Source: Sphaerotilus natans (lineage in GTDB: Bacteria; Pseudomonadota; Gammaproteobacteria; Burkholderiales; Burkholderiaceae_C). From it: a stretch of 64,000 nucleotides of DNA. The notes under the pieces are model-generated. The model made no database searches. It saw only the letters and a program-made list of their open reading frames with translations, and had not been told where the DNA came from. The stretch is taken from the NCBI RefSeq assembly GCF_900156335.1, contig NZ_FTMZ01000007.1:124001-188000 (forward strand), written 5' to 3'. A program made the translations under genes and the position numbers. Each line of letters begins with the position of its first letter. Position 1 is the first letter of the stretch. Below are positions 1-8,860 of the stretch, piece by piece.

Positions 1-239
1 AGGGTCGTGCCAAAATCAATCCCCTGGTGGACTGGTCCTGGAACGACGTGTGGCACTACATCGCCTCCAACGATGTGCCCTACAACCCGCTGCACGACCA
101 GTTCATGCCGAGCATCGGCTGCGCACCCTGCACCCGCGCGATCGCGGTGGGGCAGGAATTCCGCGCCGGGCGCTGGTGGTGGGAGGACGAGTCGGCCAAG
201 GAATGCGGCCTGCACGTCTCCCAGAAGCCGGCGGCCTGA
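1..239 (+). CDS. cysH: Adenylyl-sulfate (APS) reductase, C-terminal part
   Basis: Partial gene running in from the left edge. It would reduce APS (or PAPS) to sulfite in the cytoplasm during assimilatory sulfate reduction. The visible 79 residues end with the family signature KECGLH, which holds the redox-active cysteine, followed by a short tail. Upstream, GCAPCTR supplies the second half (CxxC) of the [4Fe-4S] ligand set found in APS-type reductases and absent from the E. coli PAPS type. The first half of the ligand set lies outside the window, so APS preference is inference from this half motif. It is followed after 57 bp by cysD and cysN, the expected operon order. Confidence 0.9.
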   Translation, partial: GRAKINPLVDWSWNDVWHYIASNDVPYNPLHDQFMPSIGCAPCTRAIAVGQEFRAGRWWWEDESAKECGLHVSQKPAA

Positions 240-296
240 GCGCGAGAGCCGCGCCCGCCCTGCCCTCCCGAACACACGACGACTGTCCCCGAGACC

Positions 297-1250
297 ATGA
301 CCCAAACGCTTCCCGACGTGGACCACCGCCACCTCGACGCGCTGGAAGAAGAGGCCATCTTCATCCTGCGCGAGGTCGCCGGCGCCTTCGAGCGCCCCGG
401 CCTGCTGTTCTCCAGCGGCAAGGACTCCTGCGTGGTGCTGCACCTCGCCGAGAAGGCCTTCAAGCAGAAGACCTCGAAGCCCGGCGAGCGCCCGACCTTC
501 AGCGGCCGCCTGCCCTTCCCGCTGGTGCATGTGGACACCGGCCACAACTTCCCCGAAGTCATCCAGTTCCGTGACGAGCGCATCAAGGAGATGGGCGAGC
601 GCCTGATCGTCGGGCACCTCGAGGACTCGATGAAGAAGGGCACGATCCGCCTGGCCCACCCGCTGGAGTCGCGCAACGGCCACCAGACGGTGACGCTGCT
701 CGAAACGATCGAGGAGCACCGCTTCGACTGCATGATCGGCGGCGCCCGCCGGGATGAAGAGAAGGCGCGTGCCAAGGAGCGCATCTTCAGCCACCGCGAC
801 GCCTTCGGCCAGTGGCAGCCCAAGGAGCAGCGCCCCGAACTCTGGAACCTGTTCAACACCCGCATCAAGCCGGGCGAGCACTTCCGCGCCTTCCCGATCT
901 CGAACTGGACCGAACTCGACGTCTGGCTCTACATCGCCCGCGAGAACATCCCGCTGCCGAGCATCTACTACACGCACAAGCGCGAGATCTACCGCCGCAA
1001 GGGCCTGCTGGTGCCGGTGACGGACGTGACGCCGCCCTCGGCCGAGGACGTGGTCGAGACCGTGGACGTGCGCTTCCGCACCGTCGGCGACATGACCTGC
1101 ACCTGCCCGGTCGAGTCCGACGCGGCCACCACCGCCGACATCGTCGCCGAGACGCTGCAGGTGACCGTTTCCGAGCGCGGCGCCACCCGCATGGACGACC
1201 GCACCTCCGAGGCCTCGATGGAGCGCCGCAAGAAGGAAGGCTACTTCTGA
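297..1250 (+). CDS. cysD: Sulfate adenylyltransferase subunit 2
   Basis: 317 aa, the usual CysD length. With CysN it makes APS from ATP and sulfate. The PP-loop pyrophosphatase motif FSSGKDS lies at residues 38-44, and the C-terminal half carries the typical RRDEEKARAKERIFS stretch. The C-terminus ends MERRKKEGYF, as in family members. Its stop codon overlaps the cysN start (ATGA at 1250), which points to translational coupling of the two subunits. It sits between cysH and cysN in an assimilatory sulfate operon. Confidence 0.96.
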   Translation: MTQTLPDVDHRHLDALEEEAIFILREVAGAFERPGLLFSSGKDSCVVLHLAEKAFKQKTSKPGERPTFSGRLPFPLVHVDTGHNFPEVIQFRDERIKEMGERLIVGHLEDSMKKGTIRLAHPLESRNGHQTVTLLETIEEHRFDCMIGGARRDEEKARAKERIFSHRDAFGQWQPKEQRPELWNLFNTRIKPGEHFRAFPISNWTELDVWLYIARENIPLPSIYYTHKREIYRRKGLLVPVTDVTPPSAEDVVETVDVRFRTVGDMTCTCPVESDAATTADIVAETLQVTVSERGATRMDDRTSEASMERRKKEGYF

Positions 1251-2563
1251 TGACTGACGTGACCAGCACCGTGGAACACATCGACGCCGGCGAGGAACTC
1301 GCGCACAAGGCCCTGCGCTTCCTGACCGCAGGCAGCGTGGATGACGGCAAGAGCACGCTGATCGGCCGCCTGCTGTTCGACAGCCGCGGCATCCTGGCCG
1401 ACAAGCTCGACGCGCTGGAGAAGCGCGCCGCCGGCGCCCCGATCGACCTCTCCCTGCTGACCGACGGCCTGGAGGCCGAGCGCGAGCAGGGCATCACCAT
1501 CGACGTCGCCTACCAGTACTTCGCGACCAAGAGCCGCAAGTTCATCATCGCCGACGCCCCCGGCCACGAGCAGTACACCCGCAACATGGTGACGGCTGCG
1601 GCCGGCTCGGACGCCGCGGTGGTGCTGGTGGACATCACCAAGCTCGACACCTCGGTCGACGAGGTGGTGCTGCTGCCGCAGACGCGCCGCCACAGCCTGC
1701 TGGCGCGCCTGCTGCGCGTGCCCAGCATCGTCTTCGCGATCAACAAGCTCGACGCGATCGAGACCGGCACGCAGGCCGCCTTCGAGGCGACCGCCCGCGC
1801 GCTGGAGAAGTTCGCGCAGGAAGCCGGCATCGCGGTCCAGGGCATCATCCCGGTGTCGGCGCTGCGCGGCGACAACGTCGCCACCCCGTCGGCGAACTGG
1901 GACTGGTACACCGGCCCGACGCTGCTGCAGCTGCTCGAGACCCTGCCGGTCACCGACGAGGCCCATGACGGCAACCTGCTGGTGCCGGTGCAGTACGTCG
2001 CCCGCGACGACGGCCAGGGCACCGGCCACCAGCACCGCGTGATGTGGGGCCGCATCGCCCACGGCGGCGTGAAGGCCGGCGACACCGTGCAGATCTTCCC
2101 CAGCGGCGAGACCGCGGTGGTGGCCGAGGTGCGTCACGCCGGTCTGGTGGTCGATGGCTGCGAGGCCGGCCAGTCCGCCGGCATCGTGCTGGACCGCCAG
2201 GTCGACGTCTCGCGCGGCGACTGGATCTTCACGCCCGGCACCGCGCCGGTGCAGCAGAACTTCGGCGGCACGCTGGCCTGGCTCGACACCGAGCCGGCCG
2301 TGCTGGGCCGCAAGTACTGGGTGCGCCACGGCAACCGCTGGGTGCAGGCGCGCATCACCGCCATCGAGCACCGCCTGGACATCAACACGCTGGAGCAGGT
2401 CGAGGCCGAGCAGCTGTCGGTCAACGAGATCGGCCGCGTGCAGATCCAGACCCAGCAGGCCCTGCCGGTCGAGGCCTATGCCGACAACCGCGTCGGCGGT
2501 GCGCTGATCGTGGTCGATCCGACCACCAACCGTACCAGCGGCGCGCTGCTGGTCGGCGCCTGA
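1250..2563 (+). CDS. cysN: Sulfate adenylyltransferase subunit 1 (GTPase)
   Basis: 437 aa. This is the GTPase subunit that drives APS synthesis by CysD. The P-loop GSVDDGKST is at residues 28-36, followed by switch motif DAPGHEQY and the guanine-specificity motif NKLD, then two beta-barrel domains as in EF-Tu-like proteins. There is no C-terminal APS kinase (CysC) domain, which fits direct use of APS by an APS-type CysH. The frame is open further upstream, but the ATG at 1250 overlapping the cysD stop gives the correct N-terminus. Confidence 0.96.
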   Translation: MTDVTSTVEHIDAGEELAHKALRFLTAGSVDDGKSTLIGRLLFDSRGILADKLDALEKRAAGAPIDLSLLTDGLEAEREQGITIDVAYQYFATKSRKFIIADAPGHEQYTRNMVTAAAGSDAAVVLVDITKLDTSVDEVVLLPQTRRHSLLARLLRVPSIVFAINKLDAIETGTQAAFEATARALEKFAQEAGIAVQGIIPVSALRGDNVATPSANWDWYTGPTLLQLLETLPVTDEAHDGNLLVPVQYVARDDGQGTGHQHRVMWGRIAHGGVKAGDTVQIFPSGETAVVAEVRHAGLVVDGCEAGQSAGIVLDRQVDVSRGDWIFTPGTAPVQQNFGGTLAWLDTEPAVLGRKYWVRHGNRWVQARITAIEHRLDINTLEQVEAEQLSVNEIGRVQIQTQQALPVEAYADNRVGGALIVVDPTTNRTSGALLVGA

Positions 2564-2579
2564 GCACGGCAGCTCCGCC

Positions 2580-3344
2580 ATGAGCGAGGTGCGTGTCGTC
2601 TTCGTCGGTGCCGGCCCCGGCTCGGCCGACCTGATCACCCTGCGCGGGCTGCAACGCCTGCGTCAGGCCGAGATCGTGCTGGCCGATGCGCTGACCGACC
2701 CGGCGCTGCGCCAGGAGGCGCCCGACGCCGAATGGATCGACGTCGGCAAGCGCGGCTTCAGCGCCGAGAGCACCGGTCAGGCCCGCATCAACCTGCTGCT
2801 GGTCGAGTCGGCGCGCCGCTCGGCGCGGGTGGTGCGCCTGAAAGGCGGCGACCCGAGCCTGTTCGGCCGCCTCGAGGAGGAGCTGCACGCGCTCGGCCAG
2901 GCCGGCATCGCCAGCGAGGTGGTGCCCGGCATCACCTCGGCGCTGGCGGCGGCCGCGGCCACGCAGCAGCCGCTGACGCGGCGCGGCATCGGCCGCAGCG
3001 TCGCCTTCAGCACCGCGATGACCCGCACCGGCGACCTCGAGGCCCGGCGCAGCGCCGACACCGAGGTCTTCTACATGGCCGGGCGCCAGCTGCCCTCGCT
3101 GGCCGAGCGTCTGGCCGAGGTCGGCTGGCCGCAGGACACGCCGGTGGGGGTGATCTCGCGCGCCGGCTGGCCCGACGAGCGCTCCAGCCGCCACACGGTG
3201 GCCACGCTGGCCGAGGCCGACGCGCTGCACCACGGCCGCCCGACCCTGGTCACCGTCGGCGCCGGCGCCCGCCCCGTCCGGCCCGACGATGCGCCCGAGG
3301 CGCATGACACCGATCAAGCCCCTGCCCCGGCCCCCACGGCCTGA
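2580..3344 (+). CDS. cobA: Uroporphyrinogen-III C-methyltransferase (SUMT)
   Basis: 254 aa, single-domain SUMT. It methylates uroporphyrinogen III at C2 and C7 to precorrin-2, feeding siroheme for sulfite reductase (and cobalamin). Visible motifs are the N-terminal VGAGPGSADLITLRG loop, LKGGDPSLFGR and the SAM-site segment VVPGITSALAAAAA. It lacks the CysG dehydrogenase/chelatase half, so siroheme completion needs another gene. It starts 17 bp after cysN and closes the sulfate operon, which suggests that siroheme supply is its main job here. Confidence 0.92.
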   Translation: MSEVRVVFVGAGPGSADLITLRGLQRLRQAEIVLADALTDPALRQEAPDAEWIDVGKRGFSAESTGQARINLLLVESARRSARVVRLKGGDPSLFGRLEEELHALGQAGIASEVVPGITSALAAAAATQQPLTRRGIGRSVAFSTAMTRTGDLEARRSADTEVFYMAGRQLPSLAERLAEVGWPQDTPVGVISRAGWPDERSSRHTVATLAEADALHHGRPTLVTVGAGARPVRPDDAPEAHDTDQAPAPAPTA

Positions 3345-3388
3345 GCCCGTAGAATCCCGCCCTTCAACCCTGAACCGAATCCTCCGTC

Positions 3389-3712
3389 ATGACCCACGTC
3401 GTCACCGAAGCCTGCATCCGCTGCAAGTACACCGACTGCGTCGATGTCTGCCCCGTCGACTGCTTCCGCGAAGGCCCGAACTTCCTGGTGATCGACCCGG
3501 ACGAGTGCATCGACTGCGCGGTCTGCATTCCCGAGTGCCCGGTCAGCGCCATCCTCCCCGAGGAGGATGTGCCGGCCGACCAGCTGGCCTACATCAAGCT
3601 CAACGCCGAGCTGTCGCCCAAGTGGCCCAGCATCACCAAGCGCAAGGATCCGCTGCCCGACCACGAGCAGTGGAAGAACGTGACCGGCAAGCTCGACCAG
3701 CTGATCCGCTGA
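3389..3712 (+). CDS. fdxA: 7Fe ferredoxin
   Basis: 107 aa, the standard length of proteobacterial FdxA with [3Fe-4S] and [4Fe-4S] clusters. The cysteine pattern [17 protein letters not shown] followed by [12 protein letters not shown] is clear, and the long C-terminal extension [16 protein letters not shown] is typical. A soluble electron carrier. A TAGAAT hexamer about 34 bp before the ATG could be a -10 box, but no -35 is visible. It lies 33 bp before the ferredoxin reductase gene, so the two probably work as a redox pair. Confidence 0.95.
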   Translation: MTHVVTEACIRCKYTDCVDVCPVDCFREGPNFLVIDPDECIDCAVCIPECPVSAILPEEDVPADQLAYIKLNAELSPKWPSITKRKDPLPDHEQWKNVTGKLDQLIR

Positions 3713-3745
3713 GCGGCTGACGCCAGCCCGCGTCCTGCCCTGCCG

Positions 3746-4807
3746 ATGCCCCCTGCCGCACCGACCTTTCGCACCGATGCGCTGGTGATCGGCGCGGGCC
3801 CGGTCGGCCTGTTCCAGGCCTTCCAGCTCGGCCTGCTCGGCCTGTCGGTGCAGATCGTCGACGCGCTGCCGCAGGCCGGCGGCCAATGCGTCGAGCTCTA
3901 TGCCGACAAGCCGATCCTCGACATTCCCGGCCTCGTCGAGTGCAGCGGCCGCGAGCTGATCGAGCGGCTGCTGGCGCAGCTCGCGCCCCTGGCACCGGGC
4001 TGGCACCTCGGGCAGGAGGTCACACGGCTGACCCGCCGTGACGACGGCCGCTTCGATGTGGCCTGCGCCGCCGGCACCGCCTTCGACGCCGGCGCCGTCT
4101 TCGTCTGCGCTGGCGTCGGCGCCTTCCAGCCGCGTCGCCTGAAGGTGCCGGGCCTCGACGGCCTCGAGGGCCGCCATCTCCACTACCACCCTGGCACCGA
4201 TGCCGCCACGCTGGCGCGCTTTGCCGGCCGCCGGGTGCTGGTCATCGGCGGCGACGAGGCGGCCCTGAGCCGCGCCGCCGCGCTGGCCGAGCGCGACGGG
4301 CAGCCTCCGGTGCAGCTGATGCACCGCCGCGACGTGCTGCAGGCCGAGGCGCCGCTGCTGGCACGCATCGACGCACTGCGCCAGACCGGGCGCATCGTCT
4401 TCCATGCGGCGCAACTCGCCGCAGCGCGCCAGGACGCGGCCGGCCGGCTGCTGCAGGTCGACATCACGCAGCCGGACGGCAGCCTGTGCACGCTGGACCT
4501 CGACGCGCTGATCGTCTGCCTGGGCCTGAGCCCGCGCCTGGGCCCGATCGCCGACTGGGGCCTGGCGATGGAGCGCAAGCTGCTGAGCGTCGATCCTGCC
4601 ACCTTCGAGACCAGCCAGCCCGGCATCCATGCCGCCGGCGACATCGTCAGCTATCCCGGCAAGAAGAAGCTGATCCTGTGCGGCTTCCATGAGGCCACGC
4701 TGGCCGCACATGCCGCGCACGAGCGCCTGCGCCCCGACGAGCGCGGCCCGCTGCTCTACACCAGCAGCAGCACGCTGCTGCAGCAGCGCCTCGGTAGGCG
4801 CACCTGA
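3746..4807 (+). CDS. Ferredoxin--NADP reductase, thioredoxin-reductase-like
   Basis: 353 aa flavoprotein with an N-terminal FAD loop (GAGPVG near residue 17), an NAD(P) loop in the middle (VLVIGGDEAALSRAAAL) and the C-terminal FAD motif IHAAGDIVSYPG. There is no CxxC redox pair as in thioredoxin reductase. This fits the TrxR-type ferredoxin/flavodoxin-NADP+ oxidoreductases (EC 1.18.1.2) rather than TrxB. Its place directly behind fdxA supports electron exchange between NADPH and that ferredoxin. Confidence 0.88.
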   Translation: MPPAAPTFRTDALVIGAGPVGLFQAFQLGLLGLSVQIVDALPQAGGQCVELYADKPILDIPGLVECSGRELIERLLAQLAPLAPGWHLGQEVTRLTRRDDGRFDVACAAGTAFDAGAVFVCAGVGAFQPRRLKVPGLDGLEGRHLHYHPGTDAATLARFAGRRVLVIGGDEAALSRAAALAERDGQPPVQLMHRRDVLQAEAPLLARIDALRQTGRIVFHAAQLAAARQDAAGRLLQVDITQPDGSLCTLDLDALIVCLGLSPRLGPIADWGLAMERKLLSVDPATFETSQPGIHAAGDIVSYPGKKKLILCGFHEATLAAHAAHERLRPDERGPLLYTSSSTLLQQRLGRRT

Positions 4808-4833
4808 AACATCTGACACGCCTGACACTTGAG

Positions 4834-4852
4834 TGCGAGACATCGCCTCGCA
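4834..4852 (+). terminator. Weak hairpin after the ferredoxin reductase gene
   Basis: TGCGAG and CTCGCA form a 6-bp stem with a 7-nt loop, 26 bp after the reductase stop. The following CGGCTTATTTCC has only a short T-rich run, so termination is uncertain. Confidence 0.3.
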
Positions 4853-4985
4853 CGGCTTATTTCCGTAAAATCCGGCACGCGCAATATCGGAAAAAGCGCT
4901 GCAGCGCATCCCCCTCTTGTCCGAACCCGGACCCCTGCCGTCACACTTCTGATTCGTCGCATCGGTGGCGGACACCTCGAACAAG

Positions 4986-5822
4986 ATGAAGAAGAAGGTT
5001 CTACGCACGCGCCTGCTCCAGGCCATGGCGCTTCTGCTCTGCCTGCCCGGCGCCCTGCTGCCGCCGACGGCGCAGGCCGCCGGCGCCGACACGCTCAAGC
5101 AGATCCAGCGCCGTGGCGAGCTGCGGGTGTGCATCTGGCCGGACTACTACGGCATCAGCTACCGCAATCCCAAGACCCGCCAGCTCGGCGGGCTCGACAT
5201 CGACCTGTCGGCCGAGCTGGCGCGCGAGCTGGGCGTGCGGCTGCAGCATGTCGACTCCTCGTTCGCGACCCTGATCGATGACCTGCGCGAGCTCCGCTGC
5301 GACATCGCGATGTTCGCGGTCGCGGCGCTGCCGCAGCGTCGCCAGCATCTGGCCTTCAGCCAGCCCTACCTGAGCAGCGGCATTCATGCGATCACCACCC
5401 GCAGCAACCGGGTGGTGCGCCGCTGGGAGGACATCGACCGTCCGGGCGTGCTGGTGGGCGTGCAGGCCGGCACCTTCATGGCGACCGTCATGCGCGACGA
5501 GCTGCGTCACGCCACGCTGGTGGTGGTCAAGGCGCCGGAAACCCGCGAGCAGGAACTCGAATCCGGCCGCATCGATGTCTTCATGACCGACTATCCCTAC
5601 AGCAGGCGCCTGCTCGACAGCGCAGACTGGGCGCGGCTGCTGAGCCCGCCCCAGCAGCTGCACGTGATGCCCTACGCCTATGCGCTGAGGCAGGGCGACG
5701 TGGCCTGGCTGGCCCGGGTGGACCAGTTCGTCGCGCACATTCGCCAGGACGGCCGGCTCGCGGCCGCCGCGCGCCGGCACGGCCTGTCCGAGATCGTCCA
5801 GCGCACCAGGAACGAGCCATGA
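4986..5822 (+). CDS. Periplasmic amino-acid-type solute-binding protein
   Basis: 278 aa from the ATG at 4986, which gives a classical signal peptide: KKK basic start, Leu-rich core, cleavage near AQA/AGAD around residue 31. A GTG at 4965 would only add seven residues. The mature part is a family 3 extracellular solute-binding domain (GELRVCIWPDYYGIS, GLDIDLSAELARELGV, DLRELRCDIAMF). No ABC permease or ATPase follows. Instead the stop overlaps the start of a membrane sensor kinase, so the protein may present a ligand to that sensor rather than serve transport. The ligand is unknown. Confidence 0.85.
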   Translation: MKKKVLRTRLLQAMALLLCLPGALLPPTAQAAGADTLKQIQRRGELRVCIWPDYYGISYRNPKTRQLGGLDIDLSAELARELGVRLQHVDSSFATLIDDLRELRCDIAMFAVAALPQRRQHLAFSQPYLSSGIHAITTRSNRVVRRWEDIDRPGVLVGVQAGTFMATVMRDELRHATLVVVKAPETREQELESGRIDVFMTDYPYSRRLLDSADWARLLSPPQQLHVMPYAYALRQGDVAWLARVDQFVAHIRQDGRLAAAARRHGLSEIVQRTRNEP

Positions 5823-7996
5823 AGCCGGCCGAGGTGCCGCAAGCCCGCACGCTGATCGACAGCAGCCGGCTGCTCTGGCTCGGCATGACGCTGCTGGTCG
5901 GCGTGGCGCTGCTGACTGCCGCCTATGCCGCGCGCCAGCGCCAGACCGTCATCGCCGACGAGACCCGACGCATGGACACGCTGGTGCGGGTGCTCCAGGG
6001 CGAGACGCAGCGCCTGCTCGACACCAGCGCGCTGATGCTGCAGACCCTGGCCAGCCAGATCGACCGCCAGCCTGCGGGCGAGACCGACGCGCTGCGCGAG
6101 AACATGCTCGCGACCCTGCGCATCGCCCCGCAGATGCGCAGCCTGTGGCTGATCGACGCCGAAGGCCGGATCCTGGCGGCCACCCACGCGCCGCAGGACC
6201 TGCGCCCGCTCGACACCGGCCGGCTGACGCTGGCCAGCGAGGCCGGGGAGATCCGGCTGGGCGGCTGGCTGCCCGGCCGAGATCTGCGCCAGGGCGGCGT
6301 GCCGCCCGCTGGCGTGGGCGTGATGACCCTGTCGACCCGGATCGCGACGCCTGAAGTCGGCACGGCACGCCTACCCGTGCGCCATCTGATCGCCACCCTC
6401 AACCCCGATGCGCTGGCTTCGCAGCAGCAGCGCCTGCTGGGCCACGGCACGCTGTCGGCCGCGCTGCTGGATTTCCAGGGCCAGATTCTCGGCGGCACCG
6501 ATCAGCTCGCCGCCAGCCCGGGCGAATCCCGCCCGACGCTGCCGGCGCTGCAGGACTTCCTGCCGGAACGAGAGCACGGCCACTACGACAGCACCGGCAT
6601 CGACGGCGCTCAGGCGCTCAGCAGCTTCGATGCCAGCGGGCGCTGGCCGGTGTTCACGCTGCTGGAGCAACCGGTCGACGCGGTCGAGACCATCGTGCGC
6701 GACAAGCTGCTGTGGTCGGTGATGATGATGTGCGCATCGATGGGCCTGATCGGCCTGGGCACGCTGCTGGCCTGGCGTGCCCTGAGAACGCAGGAGCAGC
6801 TGATGCTCGCGCTGCAGCAGACCCGCAGCCAGCTCGTCGACAGCGAGGGCCATCTGCGCACCCTGATCGAGGCCGCGCCGGCAGCGATGTTCGTGATCGA
6901 CCCGCTCGGACGCTACGCGATGGTCAACCAGGCCTTCGAGGATCTGCTCGACGTGCGCCGCGAGCAGCTGCTGGGCCAGCGCGGTGAAAGCCATGAGCGG
7001 CTGCGCCAGCTCGCCTACCACCAGGCGCTCGACCACGCGCTCTGGAGCAGCAGCGGCAGCGGACGCAGCCACTATGTCGAGGAATTTGTGCTCCAAGGCG
7101 GCGAGCGCCGGCAGATGCTGGTCACCAAGGTCACGCTGCGCCGCCCGGGCGAGCGCACCGGCGGCATCATCGGCAGCCTGACCGACGTCACCAGCTTCCA
7201 CGAGGCCGAGCAGCGCGCGGCCGAGGCTCGCCAGACCATCGAGGCCGCCTACCGGGCCGAGTCGGAATTCATCGGCAATCTCAGCCACGCGCTGCGCACG
7301 CCGCTGCAGTCGATCATCGGCTTCTCCGAGCTGGGCCGGCTGCGCACCCGGCGCGATGCAGCGCTGCAGGAGCTGTTCGGACATGTGCATCAGGCCGGTC
7401 TGCGCATGCTCGGCGTGGTCGATGACCTGCTGGACCTGTCGCGGATCAAGAGCTCGGCCGGCACGCTGCACTGCACGCCCAGCGACACCCTGGCGCTGGT
7501 GCGCGAGGTCGTCGGACATGCGCGCGAGGCACCCGCAAGCCTGGGCCGCTCGATCCGGGTCGAGCACGCCAGCGATCTGGTCGCCTGGGCCCGTGTCGAT
7601 CCACTGCGGTTCCAGCAGGTGGTGCGACTGCTGATCGAGCGGGCGCTGTCGCTGACACCCGCCTCCGAGCCGATCACGCTCAGCGCCGAGGTCGACACGC
7701 AGGCGCGGCTGCACTGGCGTGTTCGCGAGATCGGTGCAGTGCTGCCCGACAGCGAGCACGAGACGGTGTTCGACGCCTTCTTCCAGTCCCGCCGCAACGG
7801 CGCCGCCCCGAATGCCAGCCAGGGCAGCGGCCTCGAGCTGGCCATCTGCCGCCAGATCATGCGCGAACTGGGGGGTGACCTGAGCTACCAGCCCCACCCG
7901 CAAGGCGGCGGTGTCTTCGACTTCTGGCTGCCACACACCGCCCCGGAGCGCTCGGATCCCCGTCAATCCGACACATCGCAAAAAAAAGCAGCCTGA
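5819..7996 (+). CDS. Membrane sensor histidine kinase with PAS domain, degenerate ATPase
   Basis: 725 aa. TM1 is near residues 18-38, then a periplasmic region of about 260 residues, TM2 near 300-322, a PAS domain around 340-465, HisKA with the phospho-acceptor in NLSHALRTPL (His490), and a HATPase-like domain to about residue 710. The start overlaps the binding-protein stop (ATGA), so the two are co-translated. The ATPase is odd. The N-box region from Asp594 reads DPLRFQQVVRLLIERAL and lacks the Mg-binding Asn, and the G1 box looks like REIGAVLP instead of D-G-G. The G2 region (GSGLELAICRQIM) is kept. It may be a weak or inactive kinase. No response regulator is adjacent. Confidence 0.85.
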   Translation: MKPAEVPQARTLIDSSRLLWLGMTLLVGVALLTAAYAARQRQTVIADETRRMDTLVRVLQGETQRLLDTSALMLQTLASQIDRQPAGETDALRENMLATLRIAPQMRSLWLIDAEGRILAATHAPQDLRPLDTGRLTLASEAGEIRLGGWLPGRDLRQGGVPPAGVGVMTLSTRIATPEVGTARLPVRHLIATLNPDALASQQQRLLGHGTLSAALLDFQGQILGGTDQLAASPGESRPTLPALQDFLPEREHGHYDSTGIDGAQALSSFDASGRWPVFTLLEQPVDAVETIVRDKLLWSVMMMCASMGLIGLGTLLAWRALRTQEQLMLALQQTRSQLVDSEGHLRTLIEAAPAAMFVIDPLGRYAMVNQAFEDLLDVRREQLLGQRGESHERLRQLAYHQALDHALWSSSGSGRSHYVEEFVLQGGERRQMLVTKVTLRRPGERTGGIIGSLTDVTSFHEAEQRAAEARQTIEAAYRAESEFIGNLSHALRTPLQSIIGFSELGRLRTRRDAALQELFGHVHQAGLRMLGVVDDLLDLSRIKSSAGTLHCTPSDTLALVREVVGHAREAPASLGRSIRVEHASDLVAWARVDPLRFQQVVRLLIERALSLTPASEPITLSAEVDTQARLHWRVREIGAVLPDSEHETVFDAFFQSRRNGAAPNASQGSGLELAICRQIMRELGGDLSYQPHPQGGGVFDFWLPHTAPERSDPRQSDTSQKKAA

Positions 7997-8000
7997 TCTC

Positions 8001-8030
8001 TTGCAGACCATCAAAGTTTCGCAATAGAAT
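8001..8030 (+). promoter_or_regulatory. Candidate sigma-70 promoter of the tRNA-Asn pair
   Basis: TTGCAG (-35-like), an 18-bp spacer and TAGAAT (-10-like, 5/6 match) end 33 bp before the first tRNA-Asn. Position fits a tRNA promoter; the -35 is only half matched. Confidence 0.45.
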
Positions 8031-8063
8031 TCAATTCTTGTCAGCTGACGCAGACAAATCTGA

Positions 8064-8139
8064 TCCCTGATAGCTCAGTCGGTAGAGCGACGGACTGTTA
8101 ATCCGCAGGTCCCTGGTTCGAGTCCAGGTCGGGGAGCCA
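8064..8139 (+). tRNA. tRNA-Asn (GTT), copy 1
   Basis: 76 nt including encoded CCA. The acceptor stem TCCCTGA/TCGGGGA pairs fully (one T-G pair), with discriminator G. The anticodon loop CTGTTAA gives anticodon GTT (Asn), and the T arm is CCTGG-TTCGAGT-CCAGG. Identical in all 76 nt to copy 2, which begins 35 bp downstream, and not followed by its own terminator. Confidence 0.97.
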
Positions 8140-8174
8140 AACATCAGATTCACCTGCACCATCAGCCAGACTGT

Positions 8175-8250
8175 TCCCTGATAGCTCAGTCGGTAGAGCG
8201 ACGGACTGTTAATCCGCAGGTCCCTGGTTCGAGTCCAGGTCGGGGAGCCA
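8175..8250 (+). tRNA. tRNA-Asn (GTT), copy 2, attachment-site tRNA
   Basis: 76 nt, identical to copy 1. It is followed by a strong terminator. Its last 58 nt and the downstream terminator are repeated at 10533-10650, so this gene is the likely integration target of the islet that follows. Confidence 0.97.
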
Positions 8251-8310
8251 AAAGTTCAAGAAGATCAACGCCCTAGCGTCACAAGCGCTGGGGCGTTTTT
8301 CCTTGTTGGC
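8193..8310 (+). repeat. 118-bp direct repeat, left copy (att-like)
   Basis: Covers tRNA-Asn copy 2 from tRNA nucleotide 19 to the CCA, plus 60 bp downstream including the terminator. It matches 10533-10650 with a single mismatch (A at 8253, G at 10593). The two copies are offset by 2340 bp and enclose the toxin-antitoxin genes, the layout left by site-specific insertion at a tRNA 3' end. Confidence 0.95.
8268..8300 (+). terminator. Rho-independent terminator of the tRNA-Asn genes
   Basis: An 11-bp stem (ACGCCCTAGCG with CGCTGGGGCGT, one T-G pair), a 7-nt loop and a run of five T ending at 8300. Confidence 0.85.
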
Positions 8311-8538
8311 CACGCTCTGGTCAATTTCCGGTCGCCAGACAGACATCACCGGTCGCAGCGGGCCTCCTCGCGCACATCGGCTGTGCCGAACTGCCTGATG
8401 GCTGTCCGCCACAGGACCAGCCCATGACCGCGAAGCTGCATCGGACCAGCCGCCACCGCTCGGAGTGACCGCAGCGGGTGACGTGCTCCGGTCACGTTCC
8501 GGTCTTCCCGCATCAGCCAGACCGGTCAGACTCATCTC
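8311..8538. other. Islet stretch without a recognised gene
   Basis: 228 bp between the left repeat and the first recognisable antitoxin remnant. No frame shows a family I know. It may hold further decayed sequence of the AbiE-like unit. Confidence 0.4.
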
Positions 8539-8860
8539 CTGGGCAGCCGGGCCGCGGTGGATCAGGCCGCGTCGGCCAACGCGCTGGGCCTGACCCAACA
8601 GGTGCCGATCCGTGAGGCCTACCTGACCACCGGGCGCACCCGCAAGCTCTCCAGGTCGGTCGGTCGGTCGGAAGTCATCGTCCGCCAGGCACCGCGCTGG
8701 ATGTTCGCGCTGGGATCCCGGCCGGGAGCAGGCTCAGGCATCGATCGAGAAGCTGCACCACAGCCTGCCGGCCGAGGAGTGGCAGGCCCTGATGGGCCAA
8801 CGCGCCAGCCTGCCGTCGTGGATGGCCGCGGCCATCGGCCGGGAGGCGCTGCGTGGCTGA
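8539..8860 (+). pseudogene. AbiEi/DUF6088-type antitoxin, deleted and frameshifted
   Basis: Pieces of a DUF6088/AbiEi-like antitoxin in two frames. In frame 1 are LGSRAAVDQA, normally near the N-terminus, joined directly to ANALGLTQQVPIREAYLT and RQAPRWMFALG from the middle. In frame 2, from about 8735, EKLHHSLPAEEWQAL and LPSWMAAAIG look like the usual C-terminus, with a stop at 8858-8860. An internal deletion and a frameshift between about 8720 and 8735 are therefore likely. A GGTC tetranucleotide run lies at 8654-8671. The family call rests on recalled motifs, not on a search. Confidence 0.6.

Noticed and set aside
8654-8671. GGTC repeats as a phase-variation switch
   Set aside because: They lie in a gene already broken by deletion and frameshift, so switching would restore nothing.
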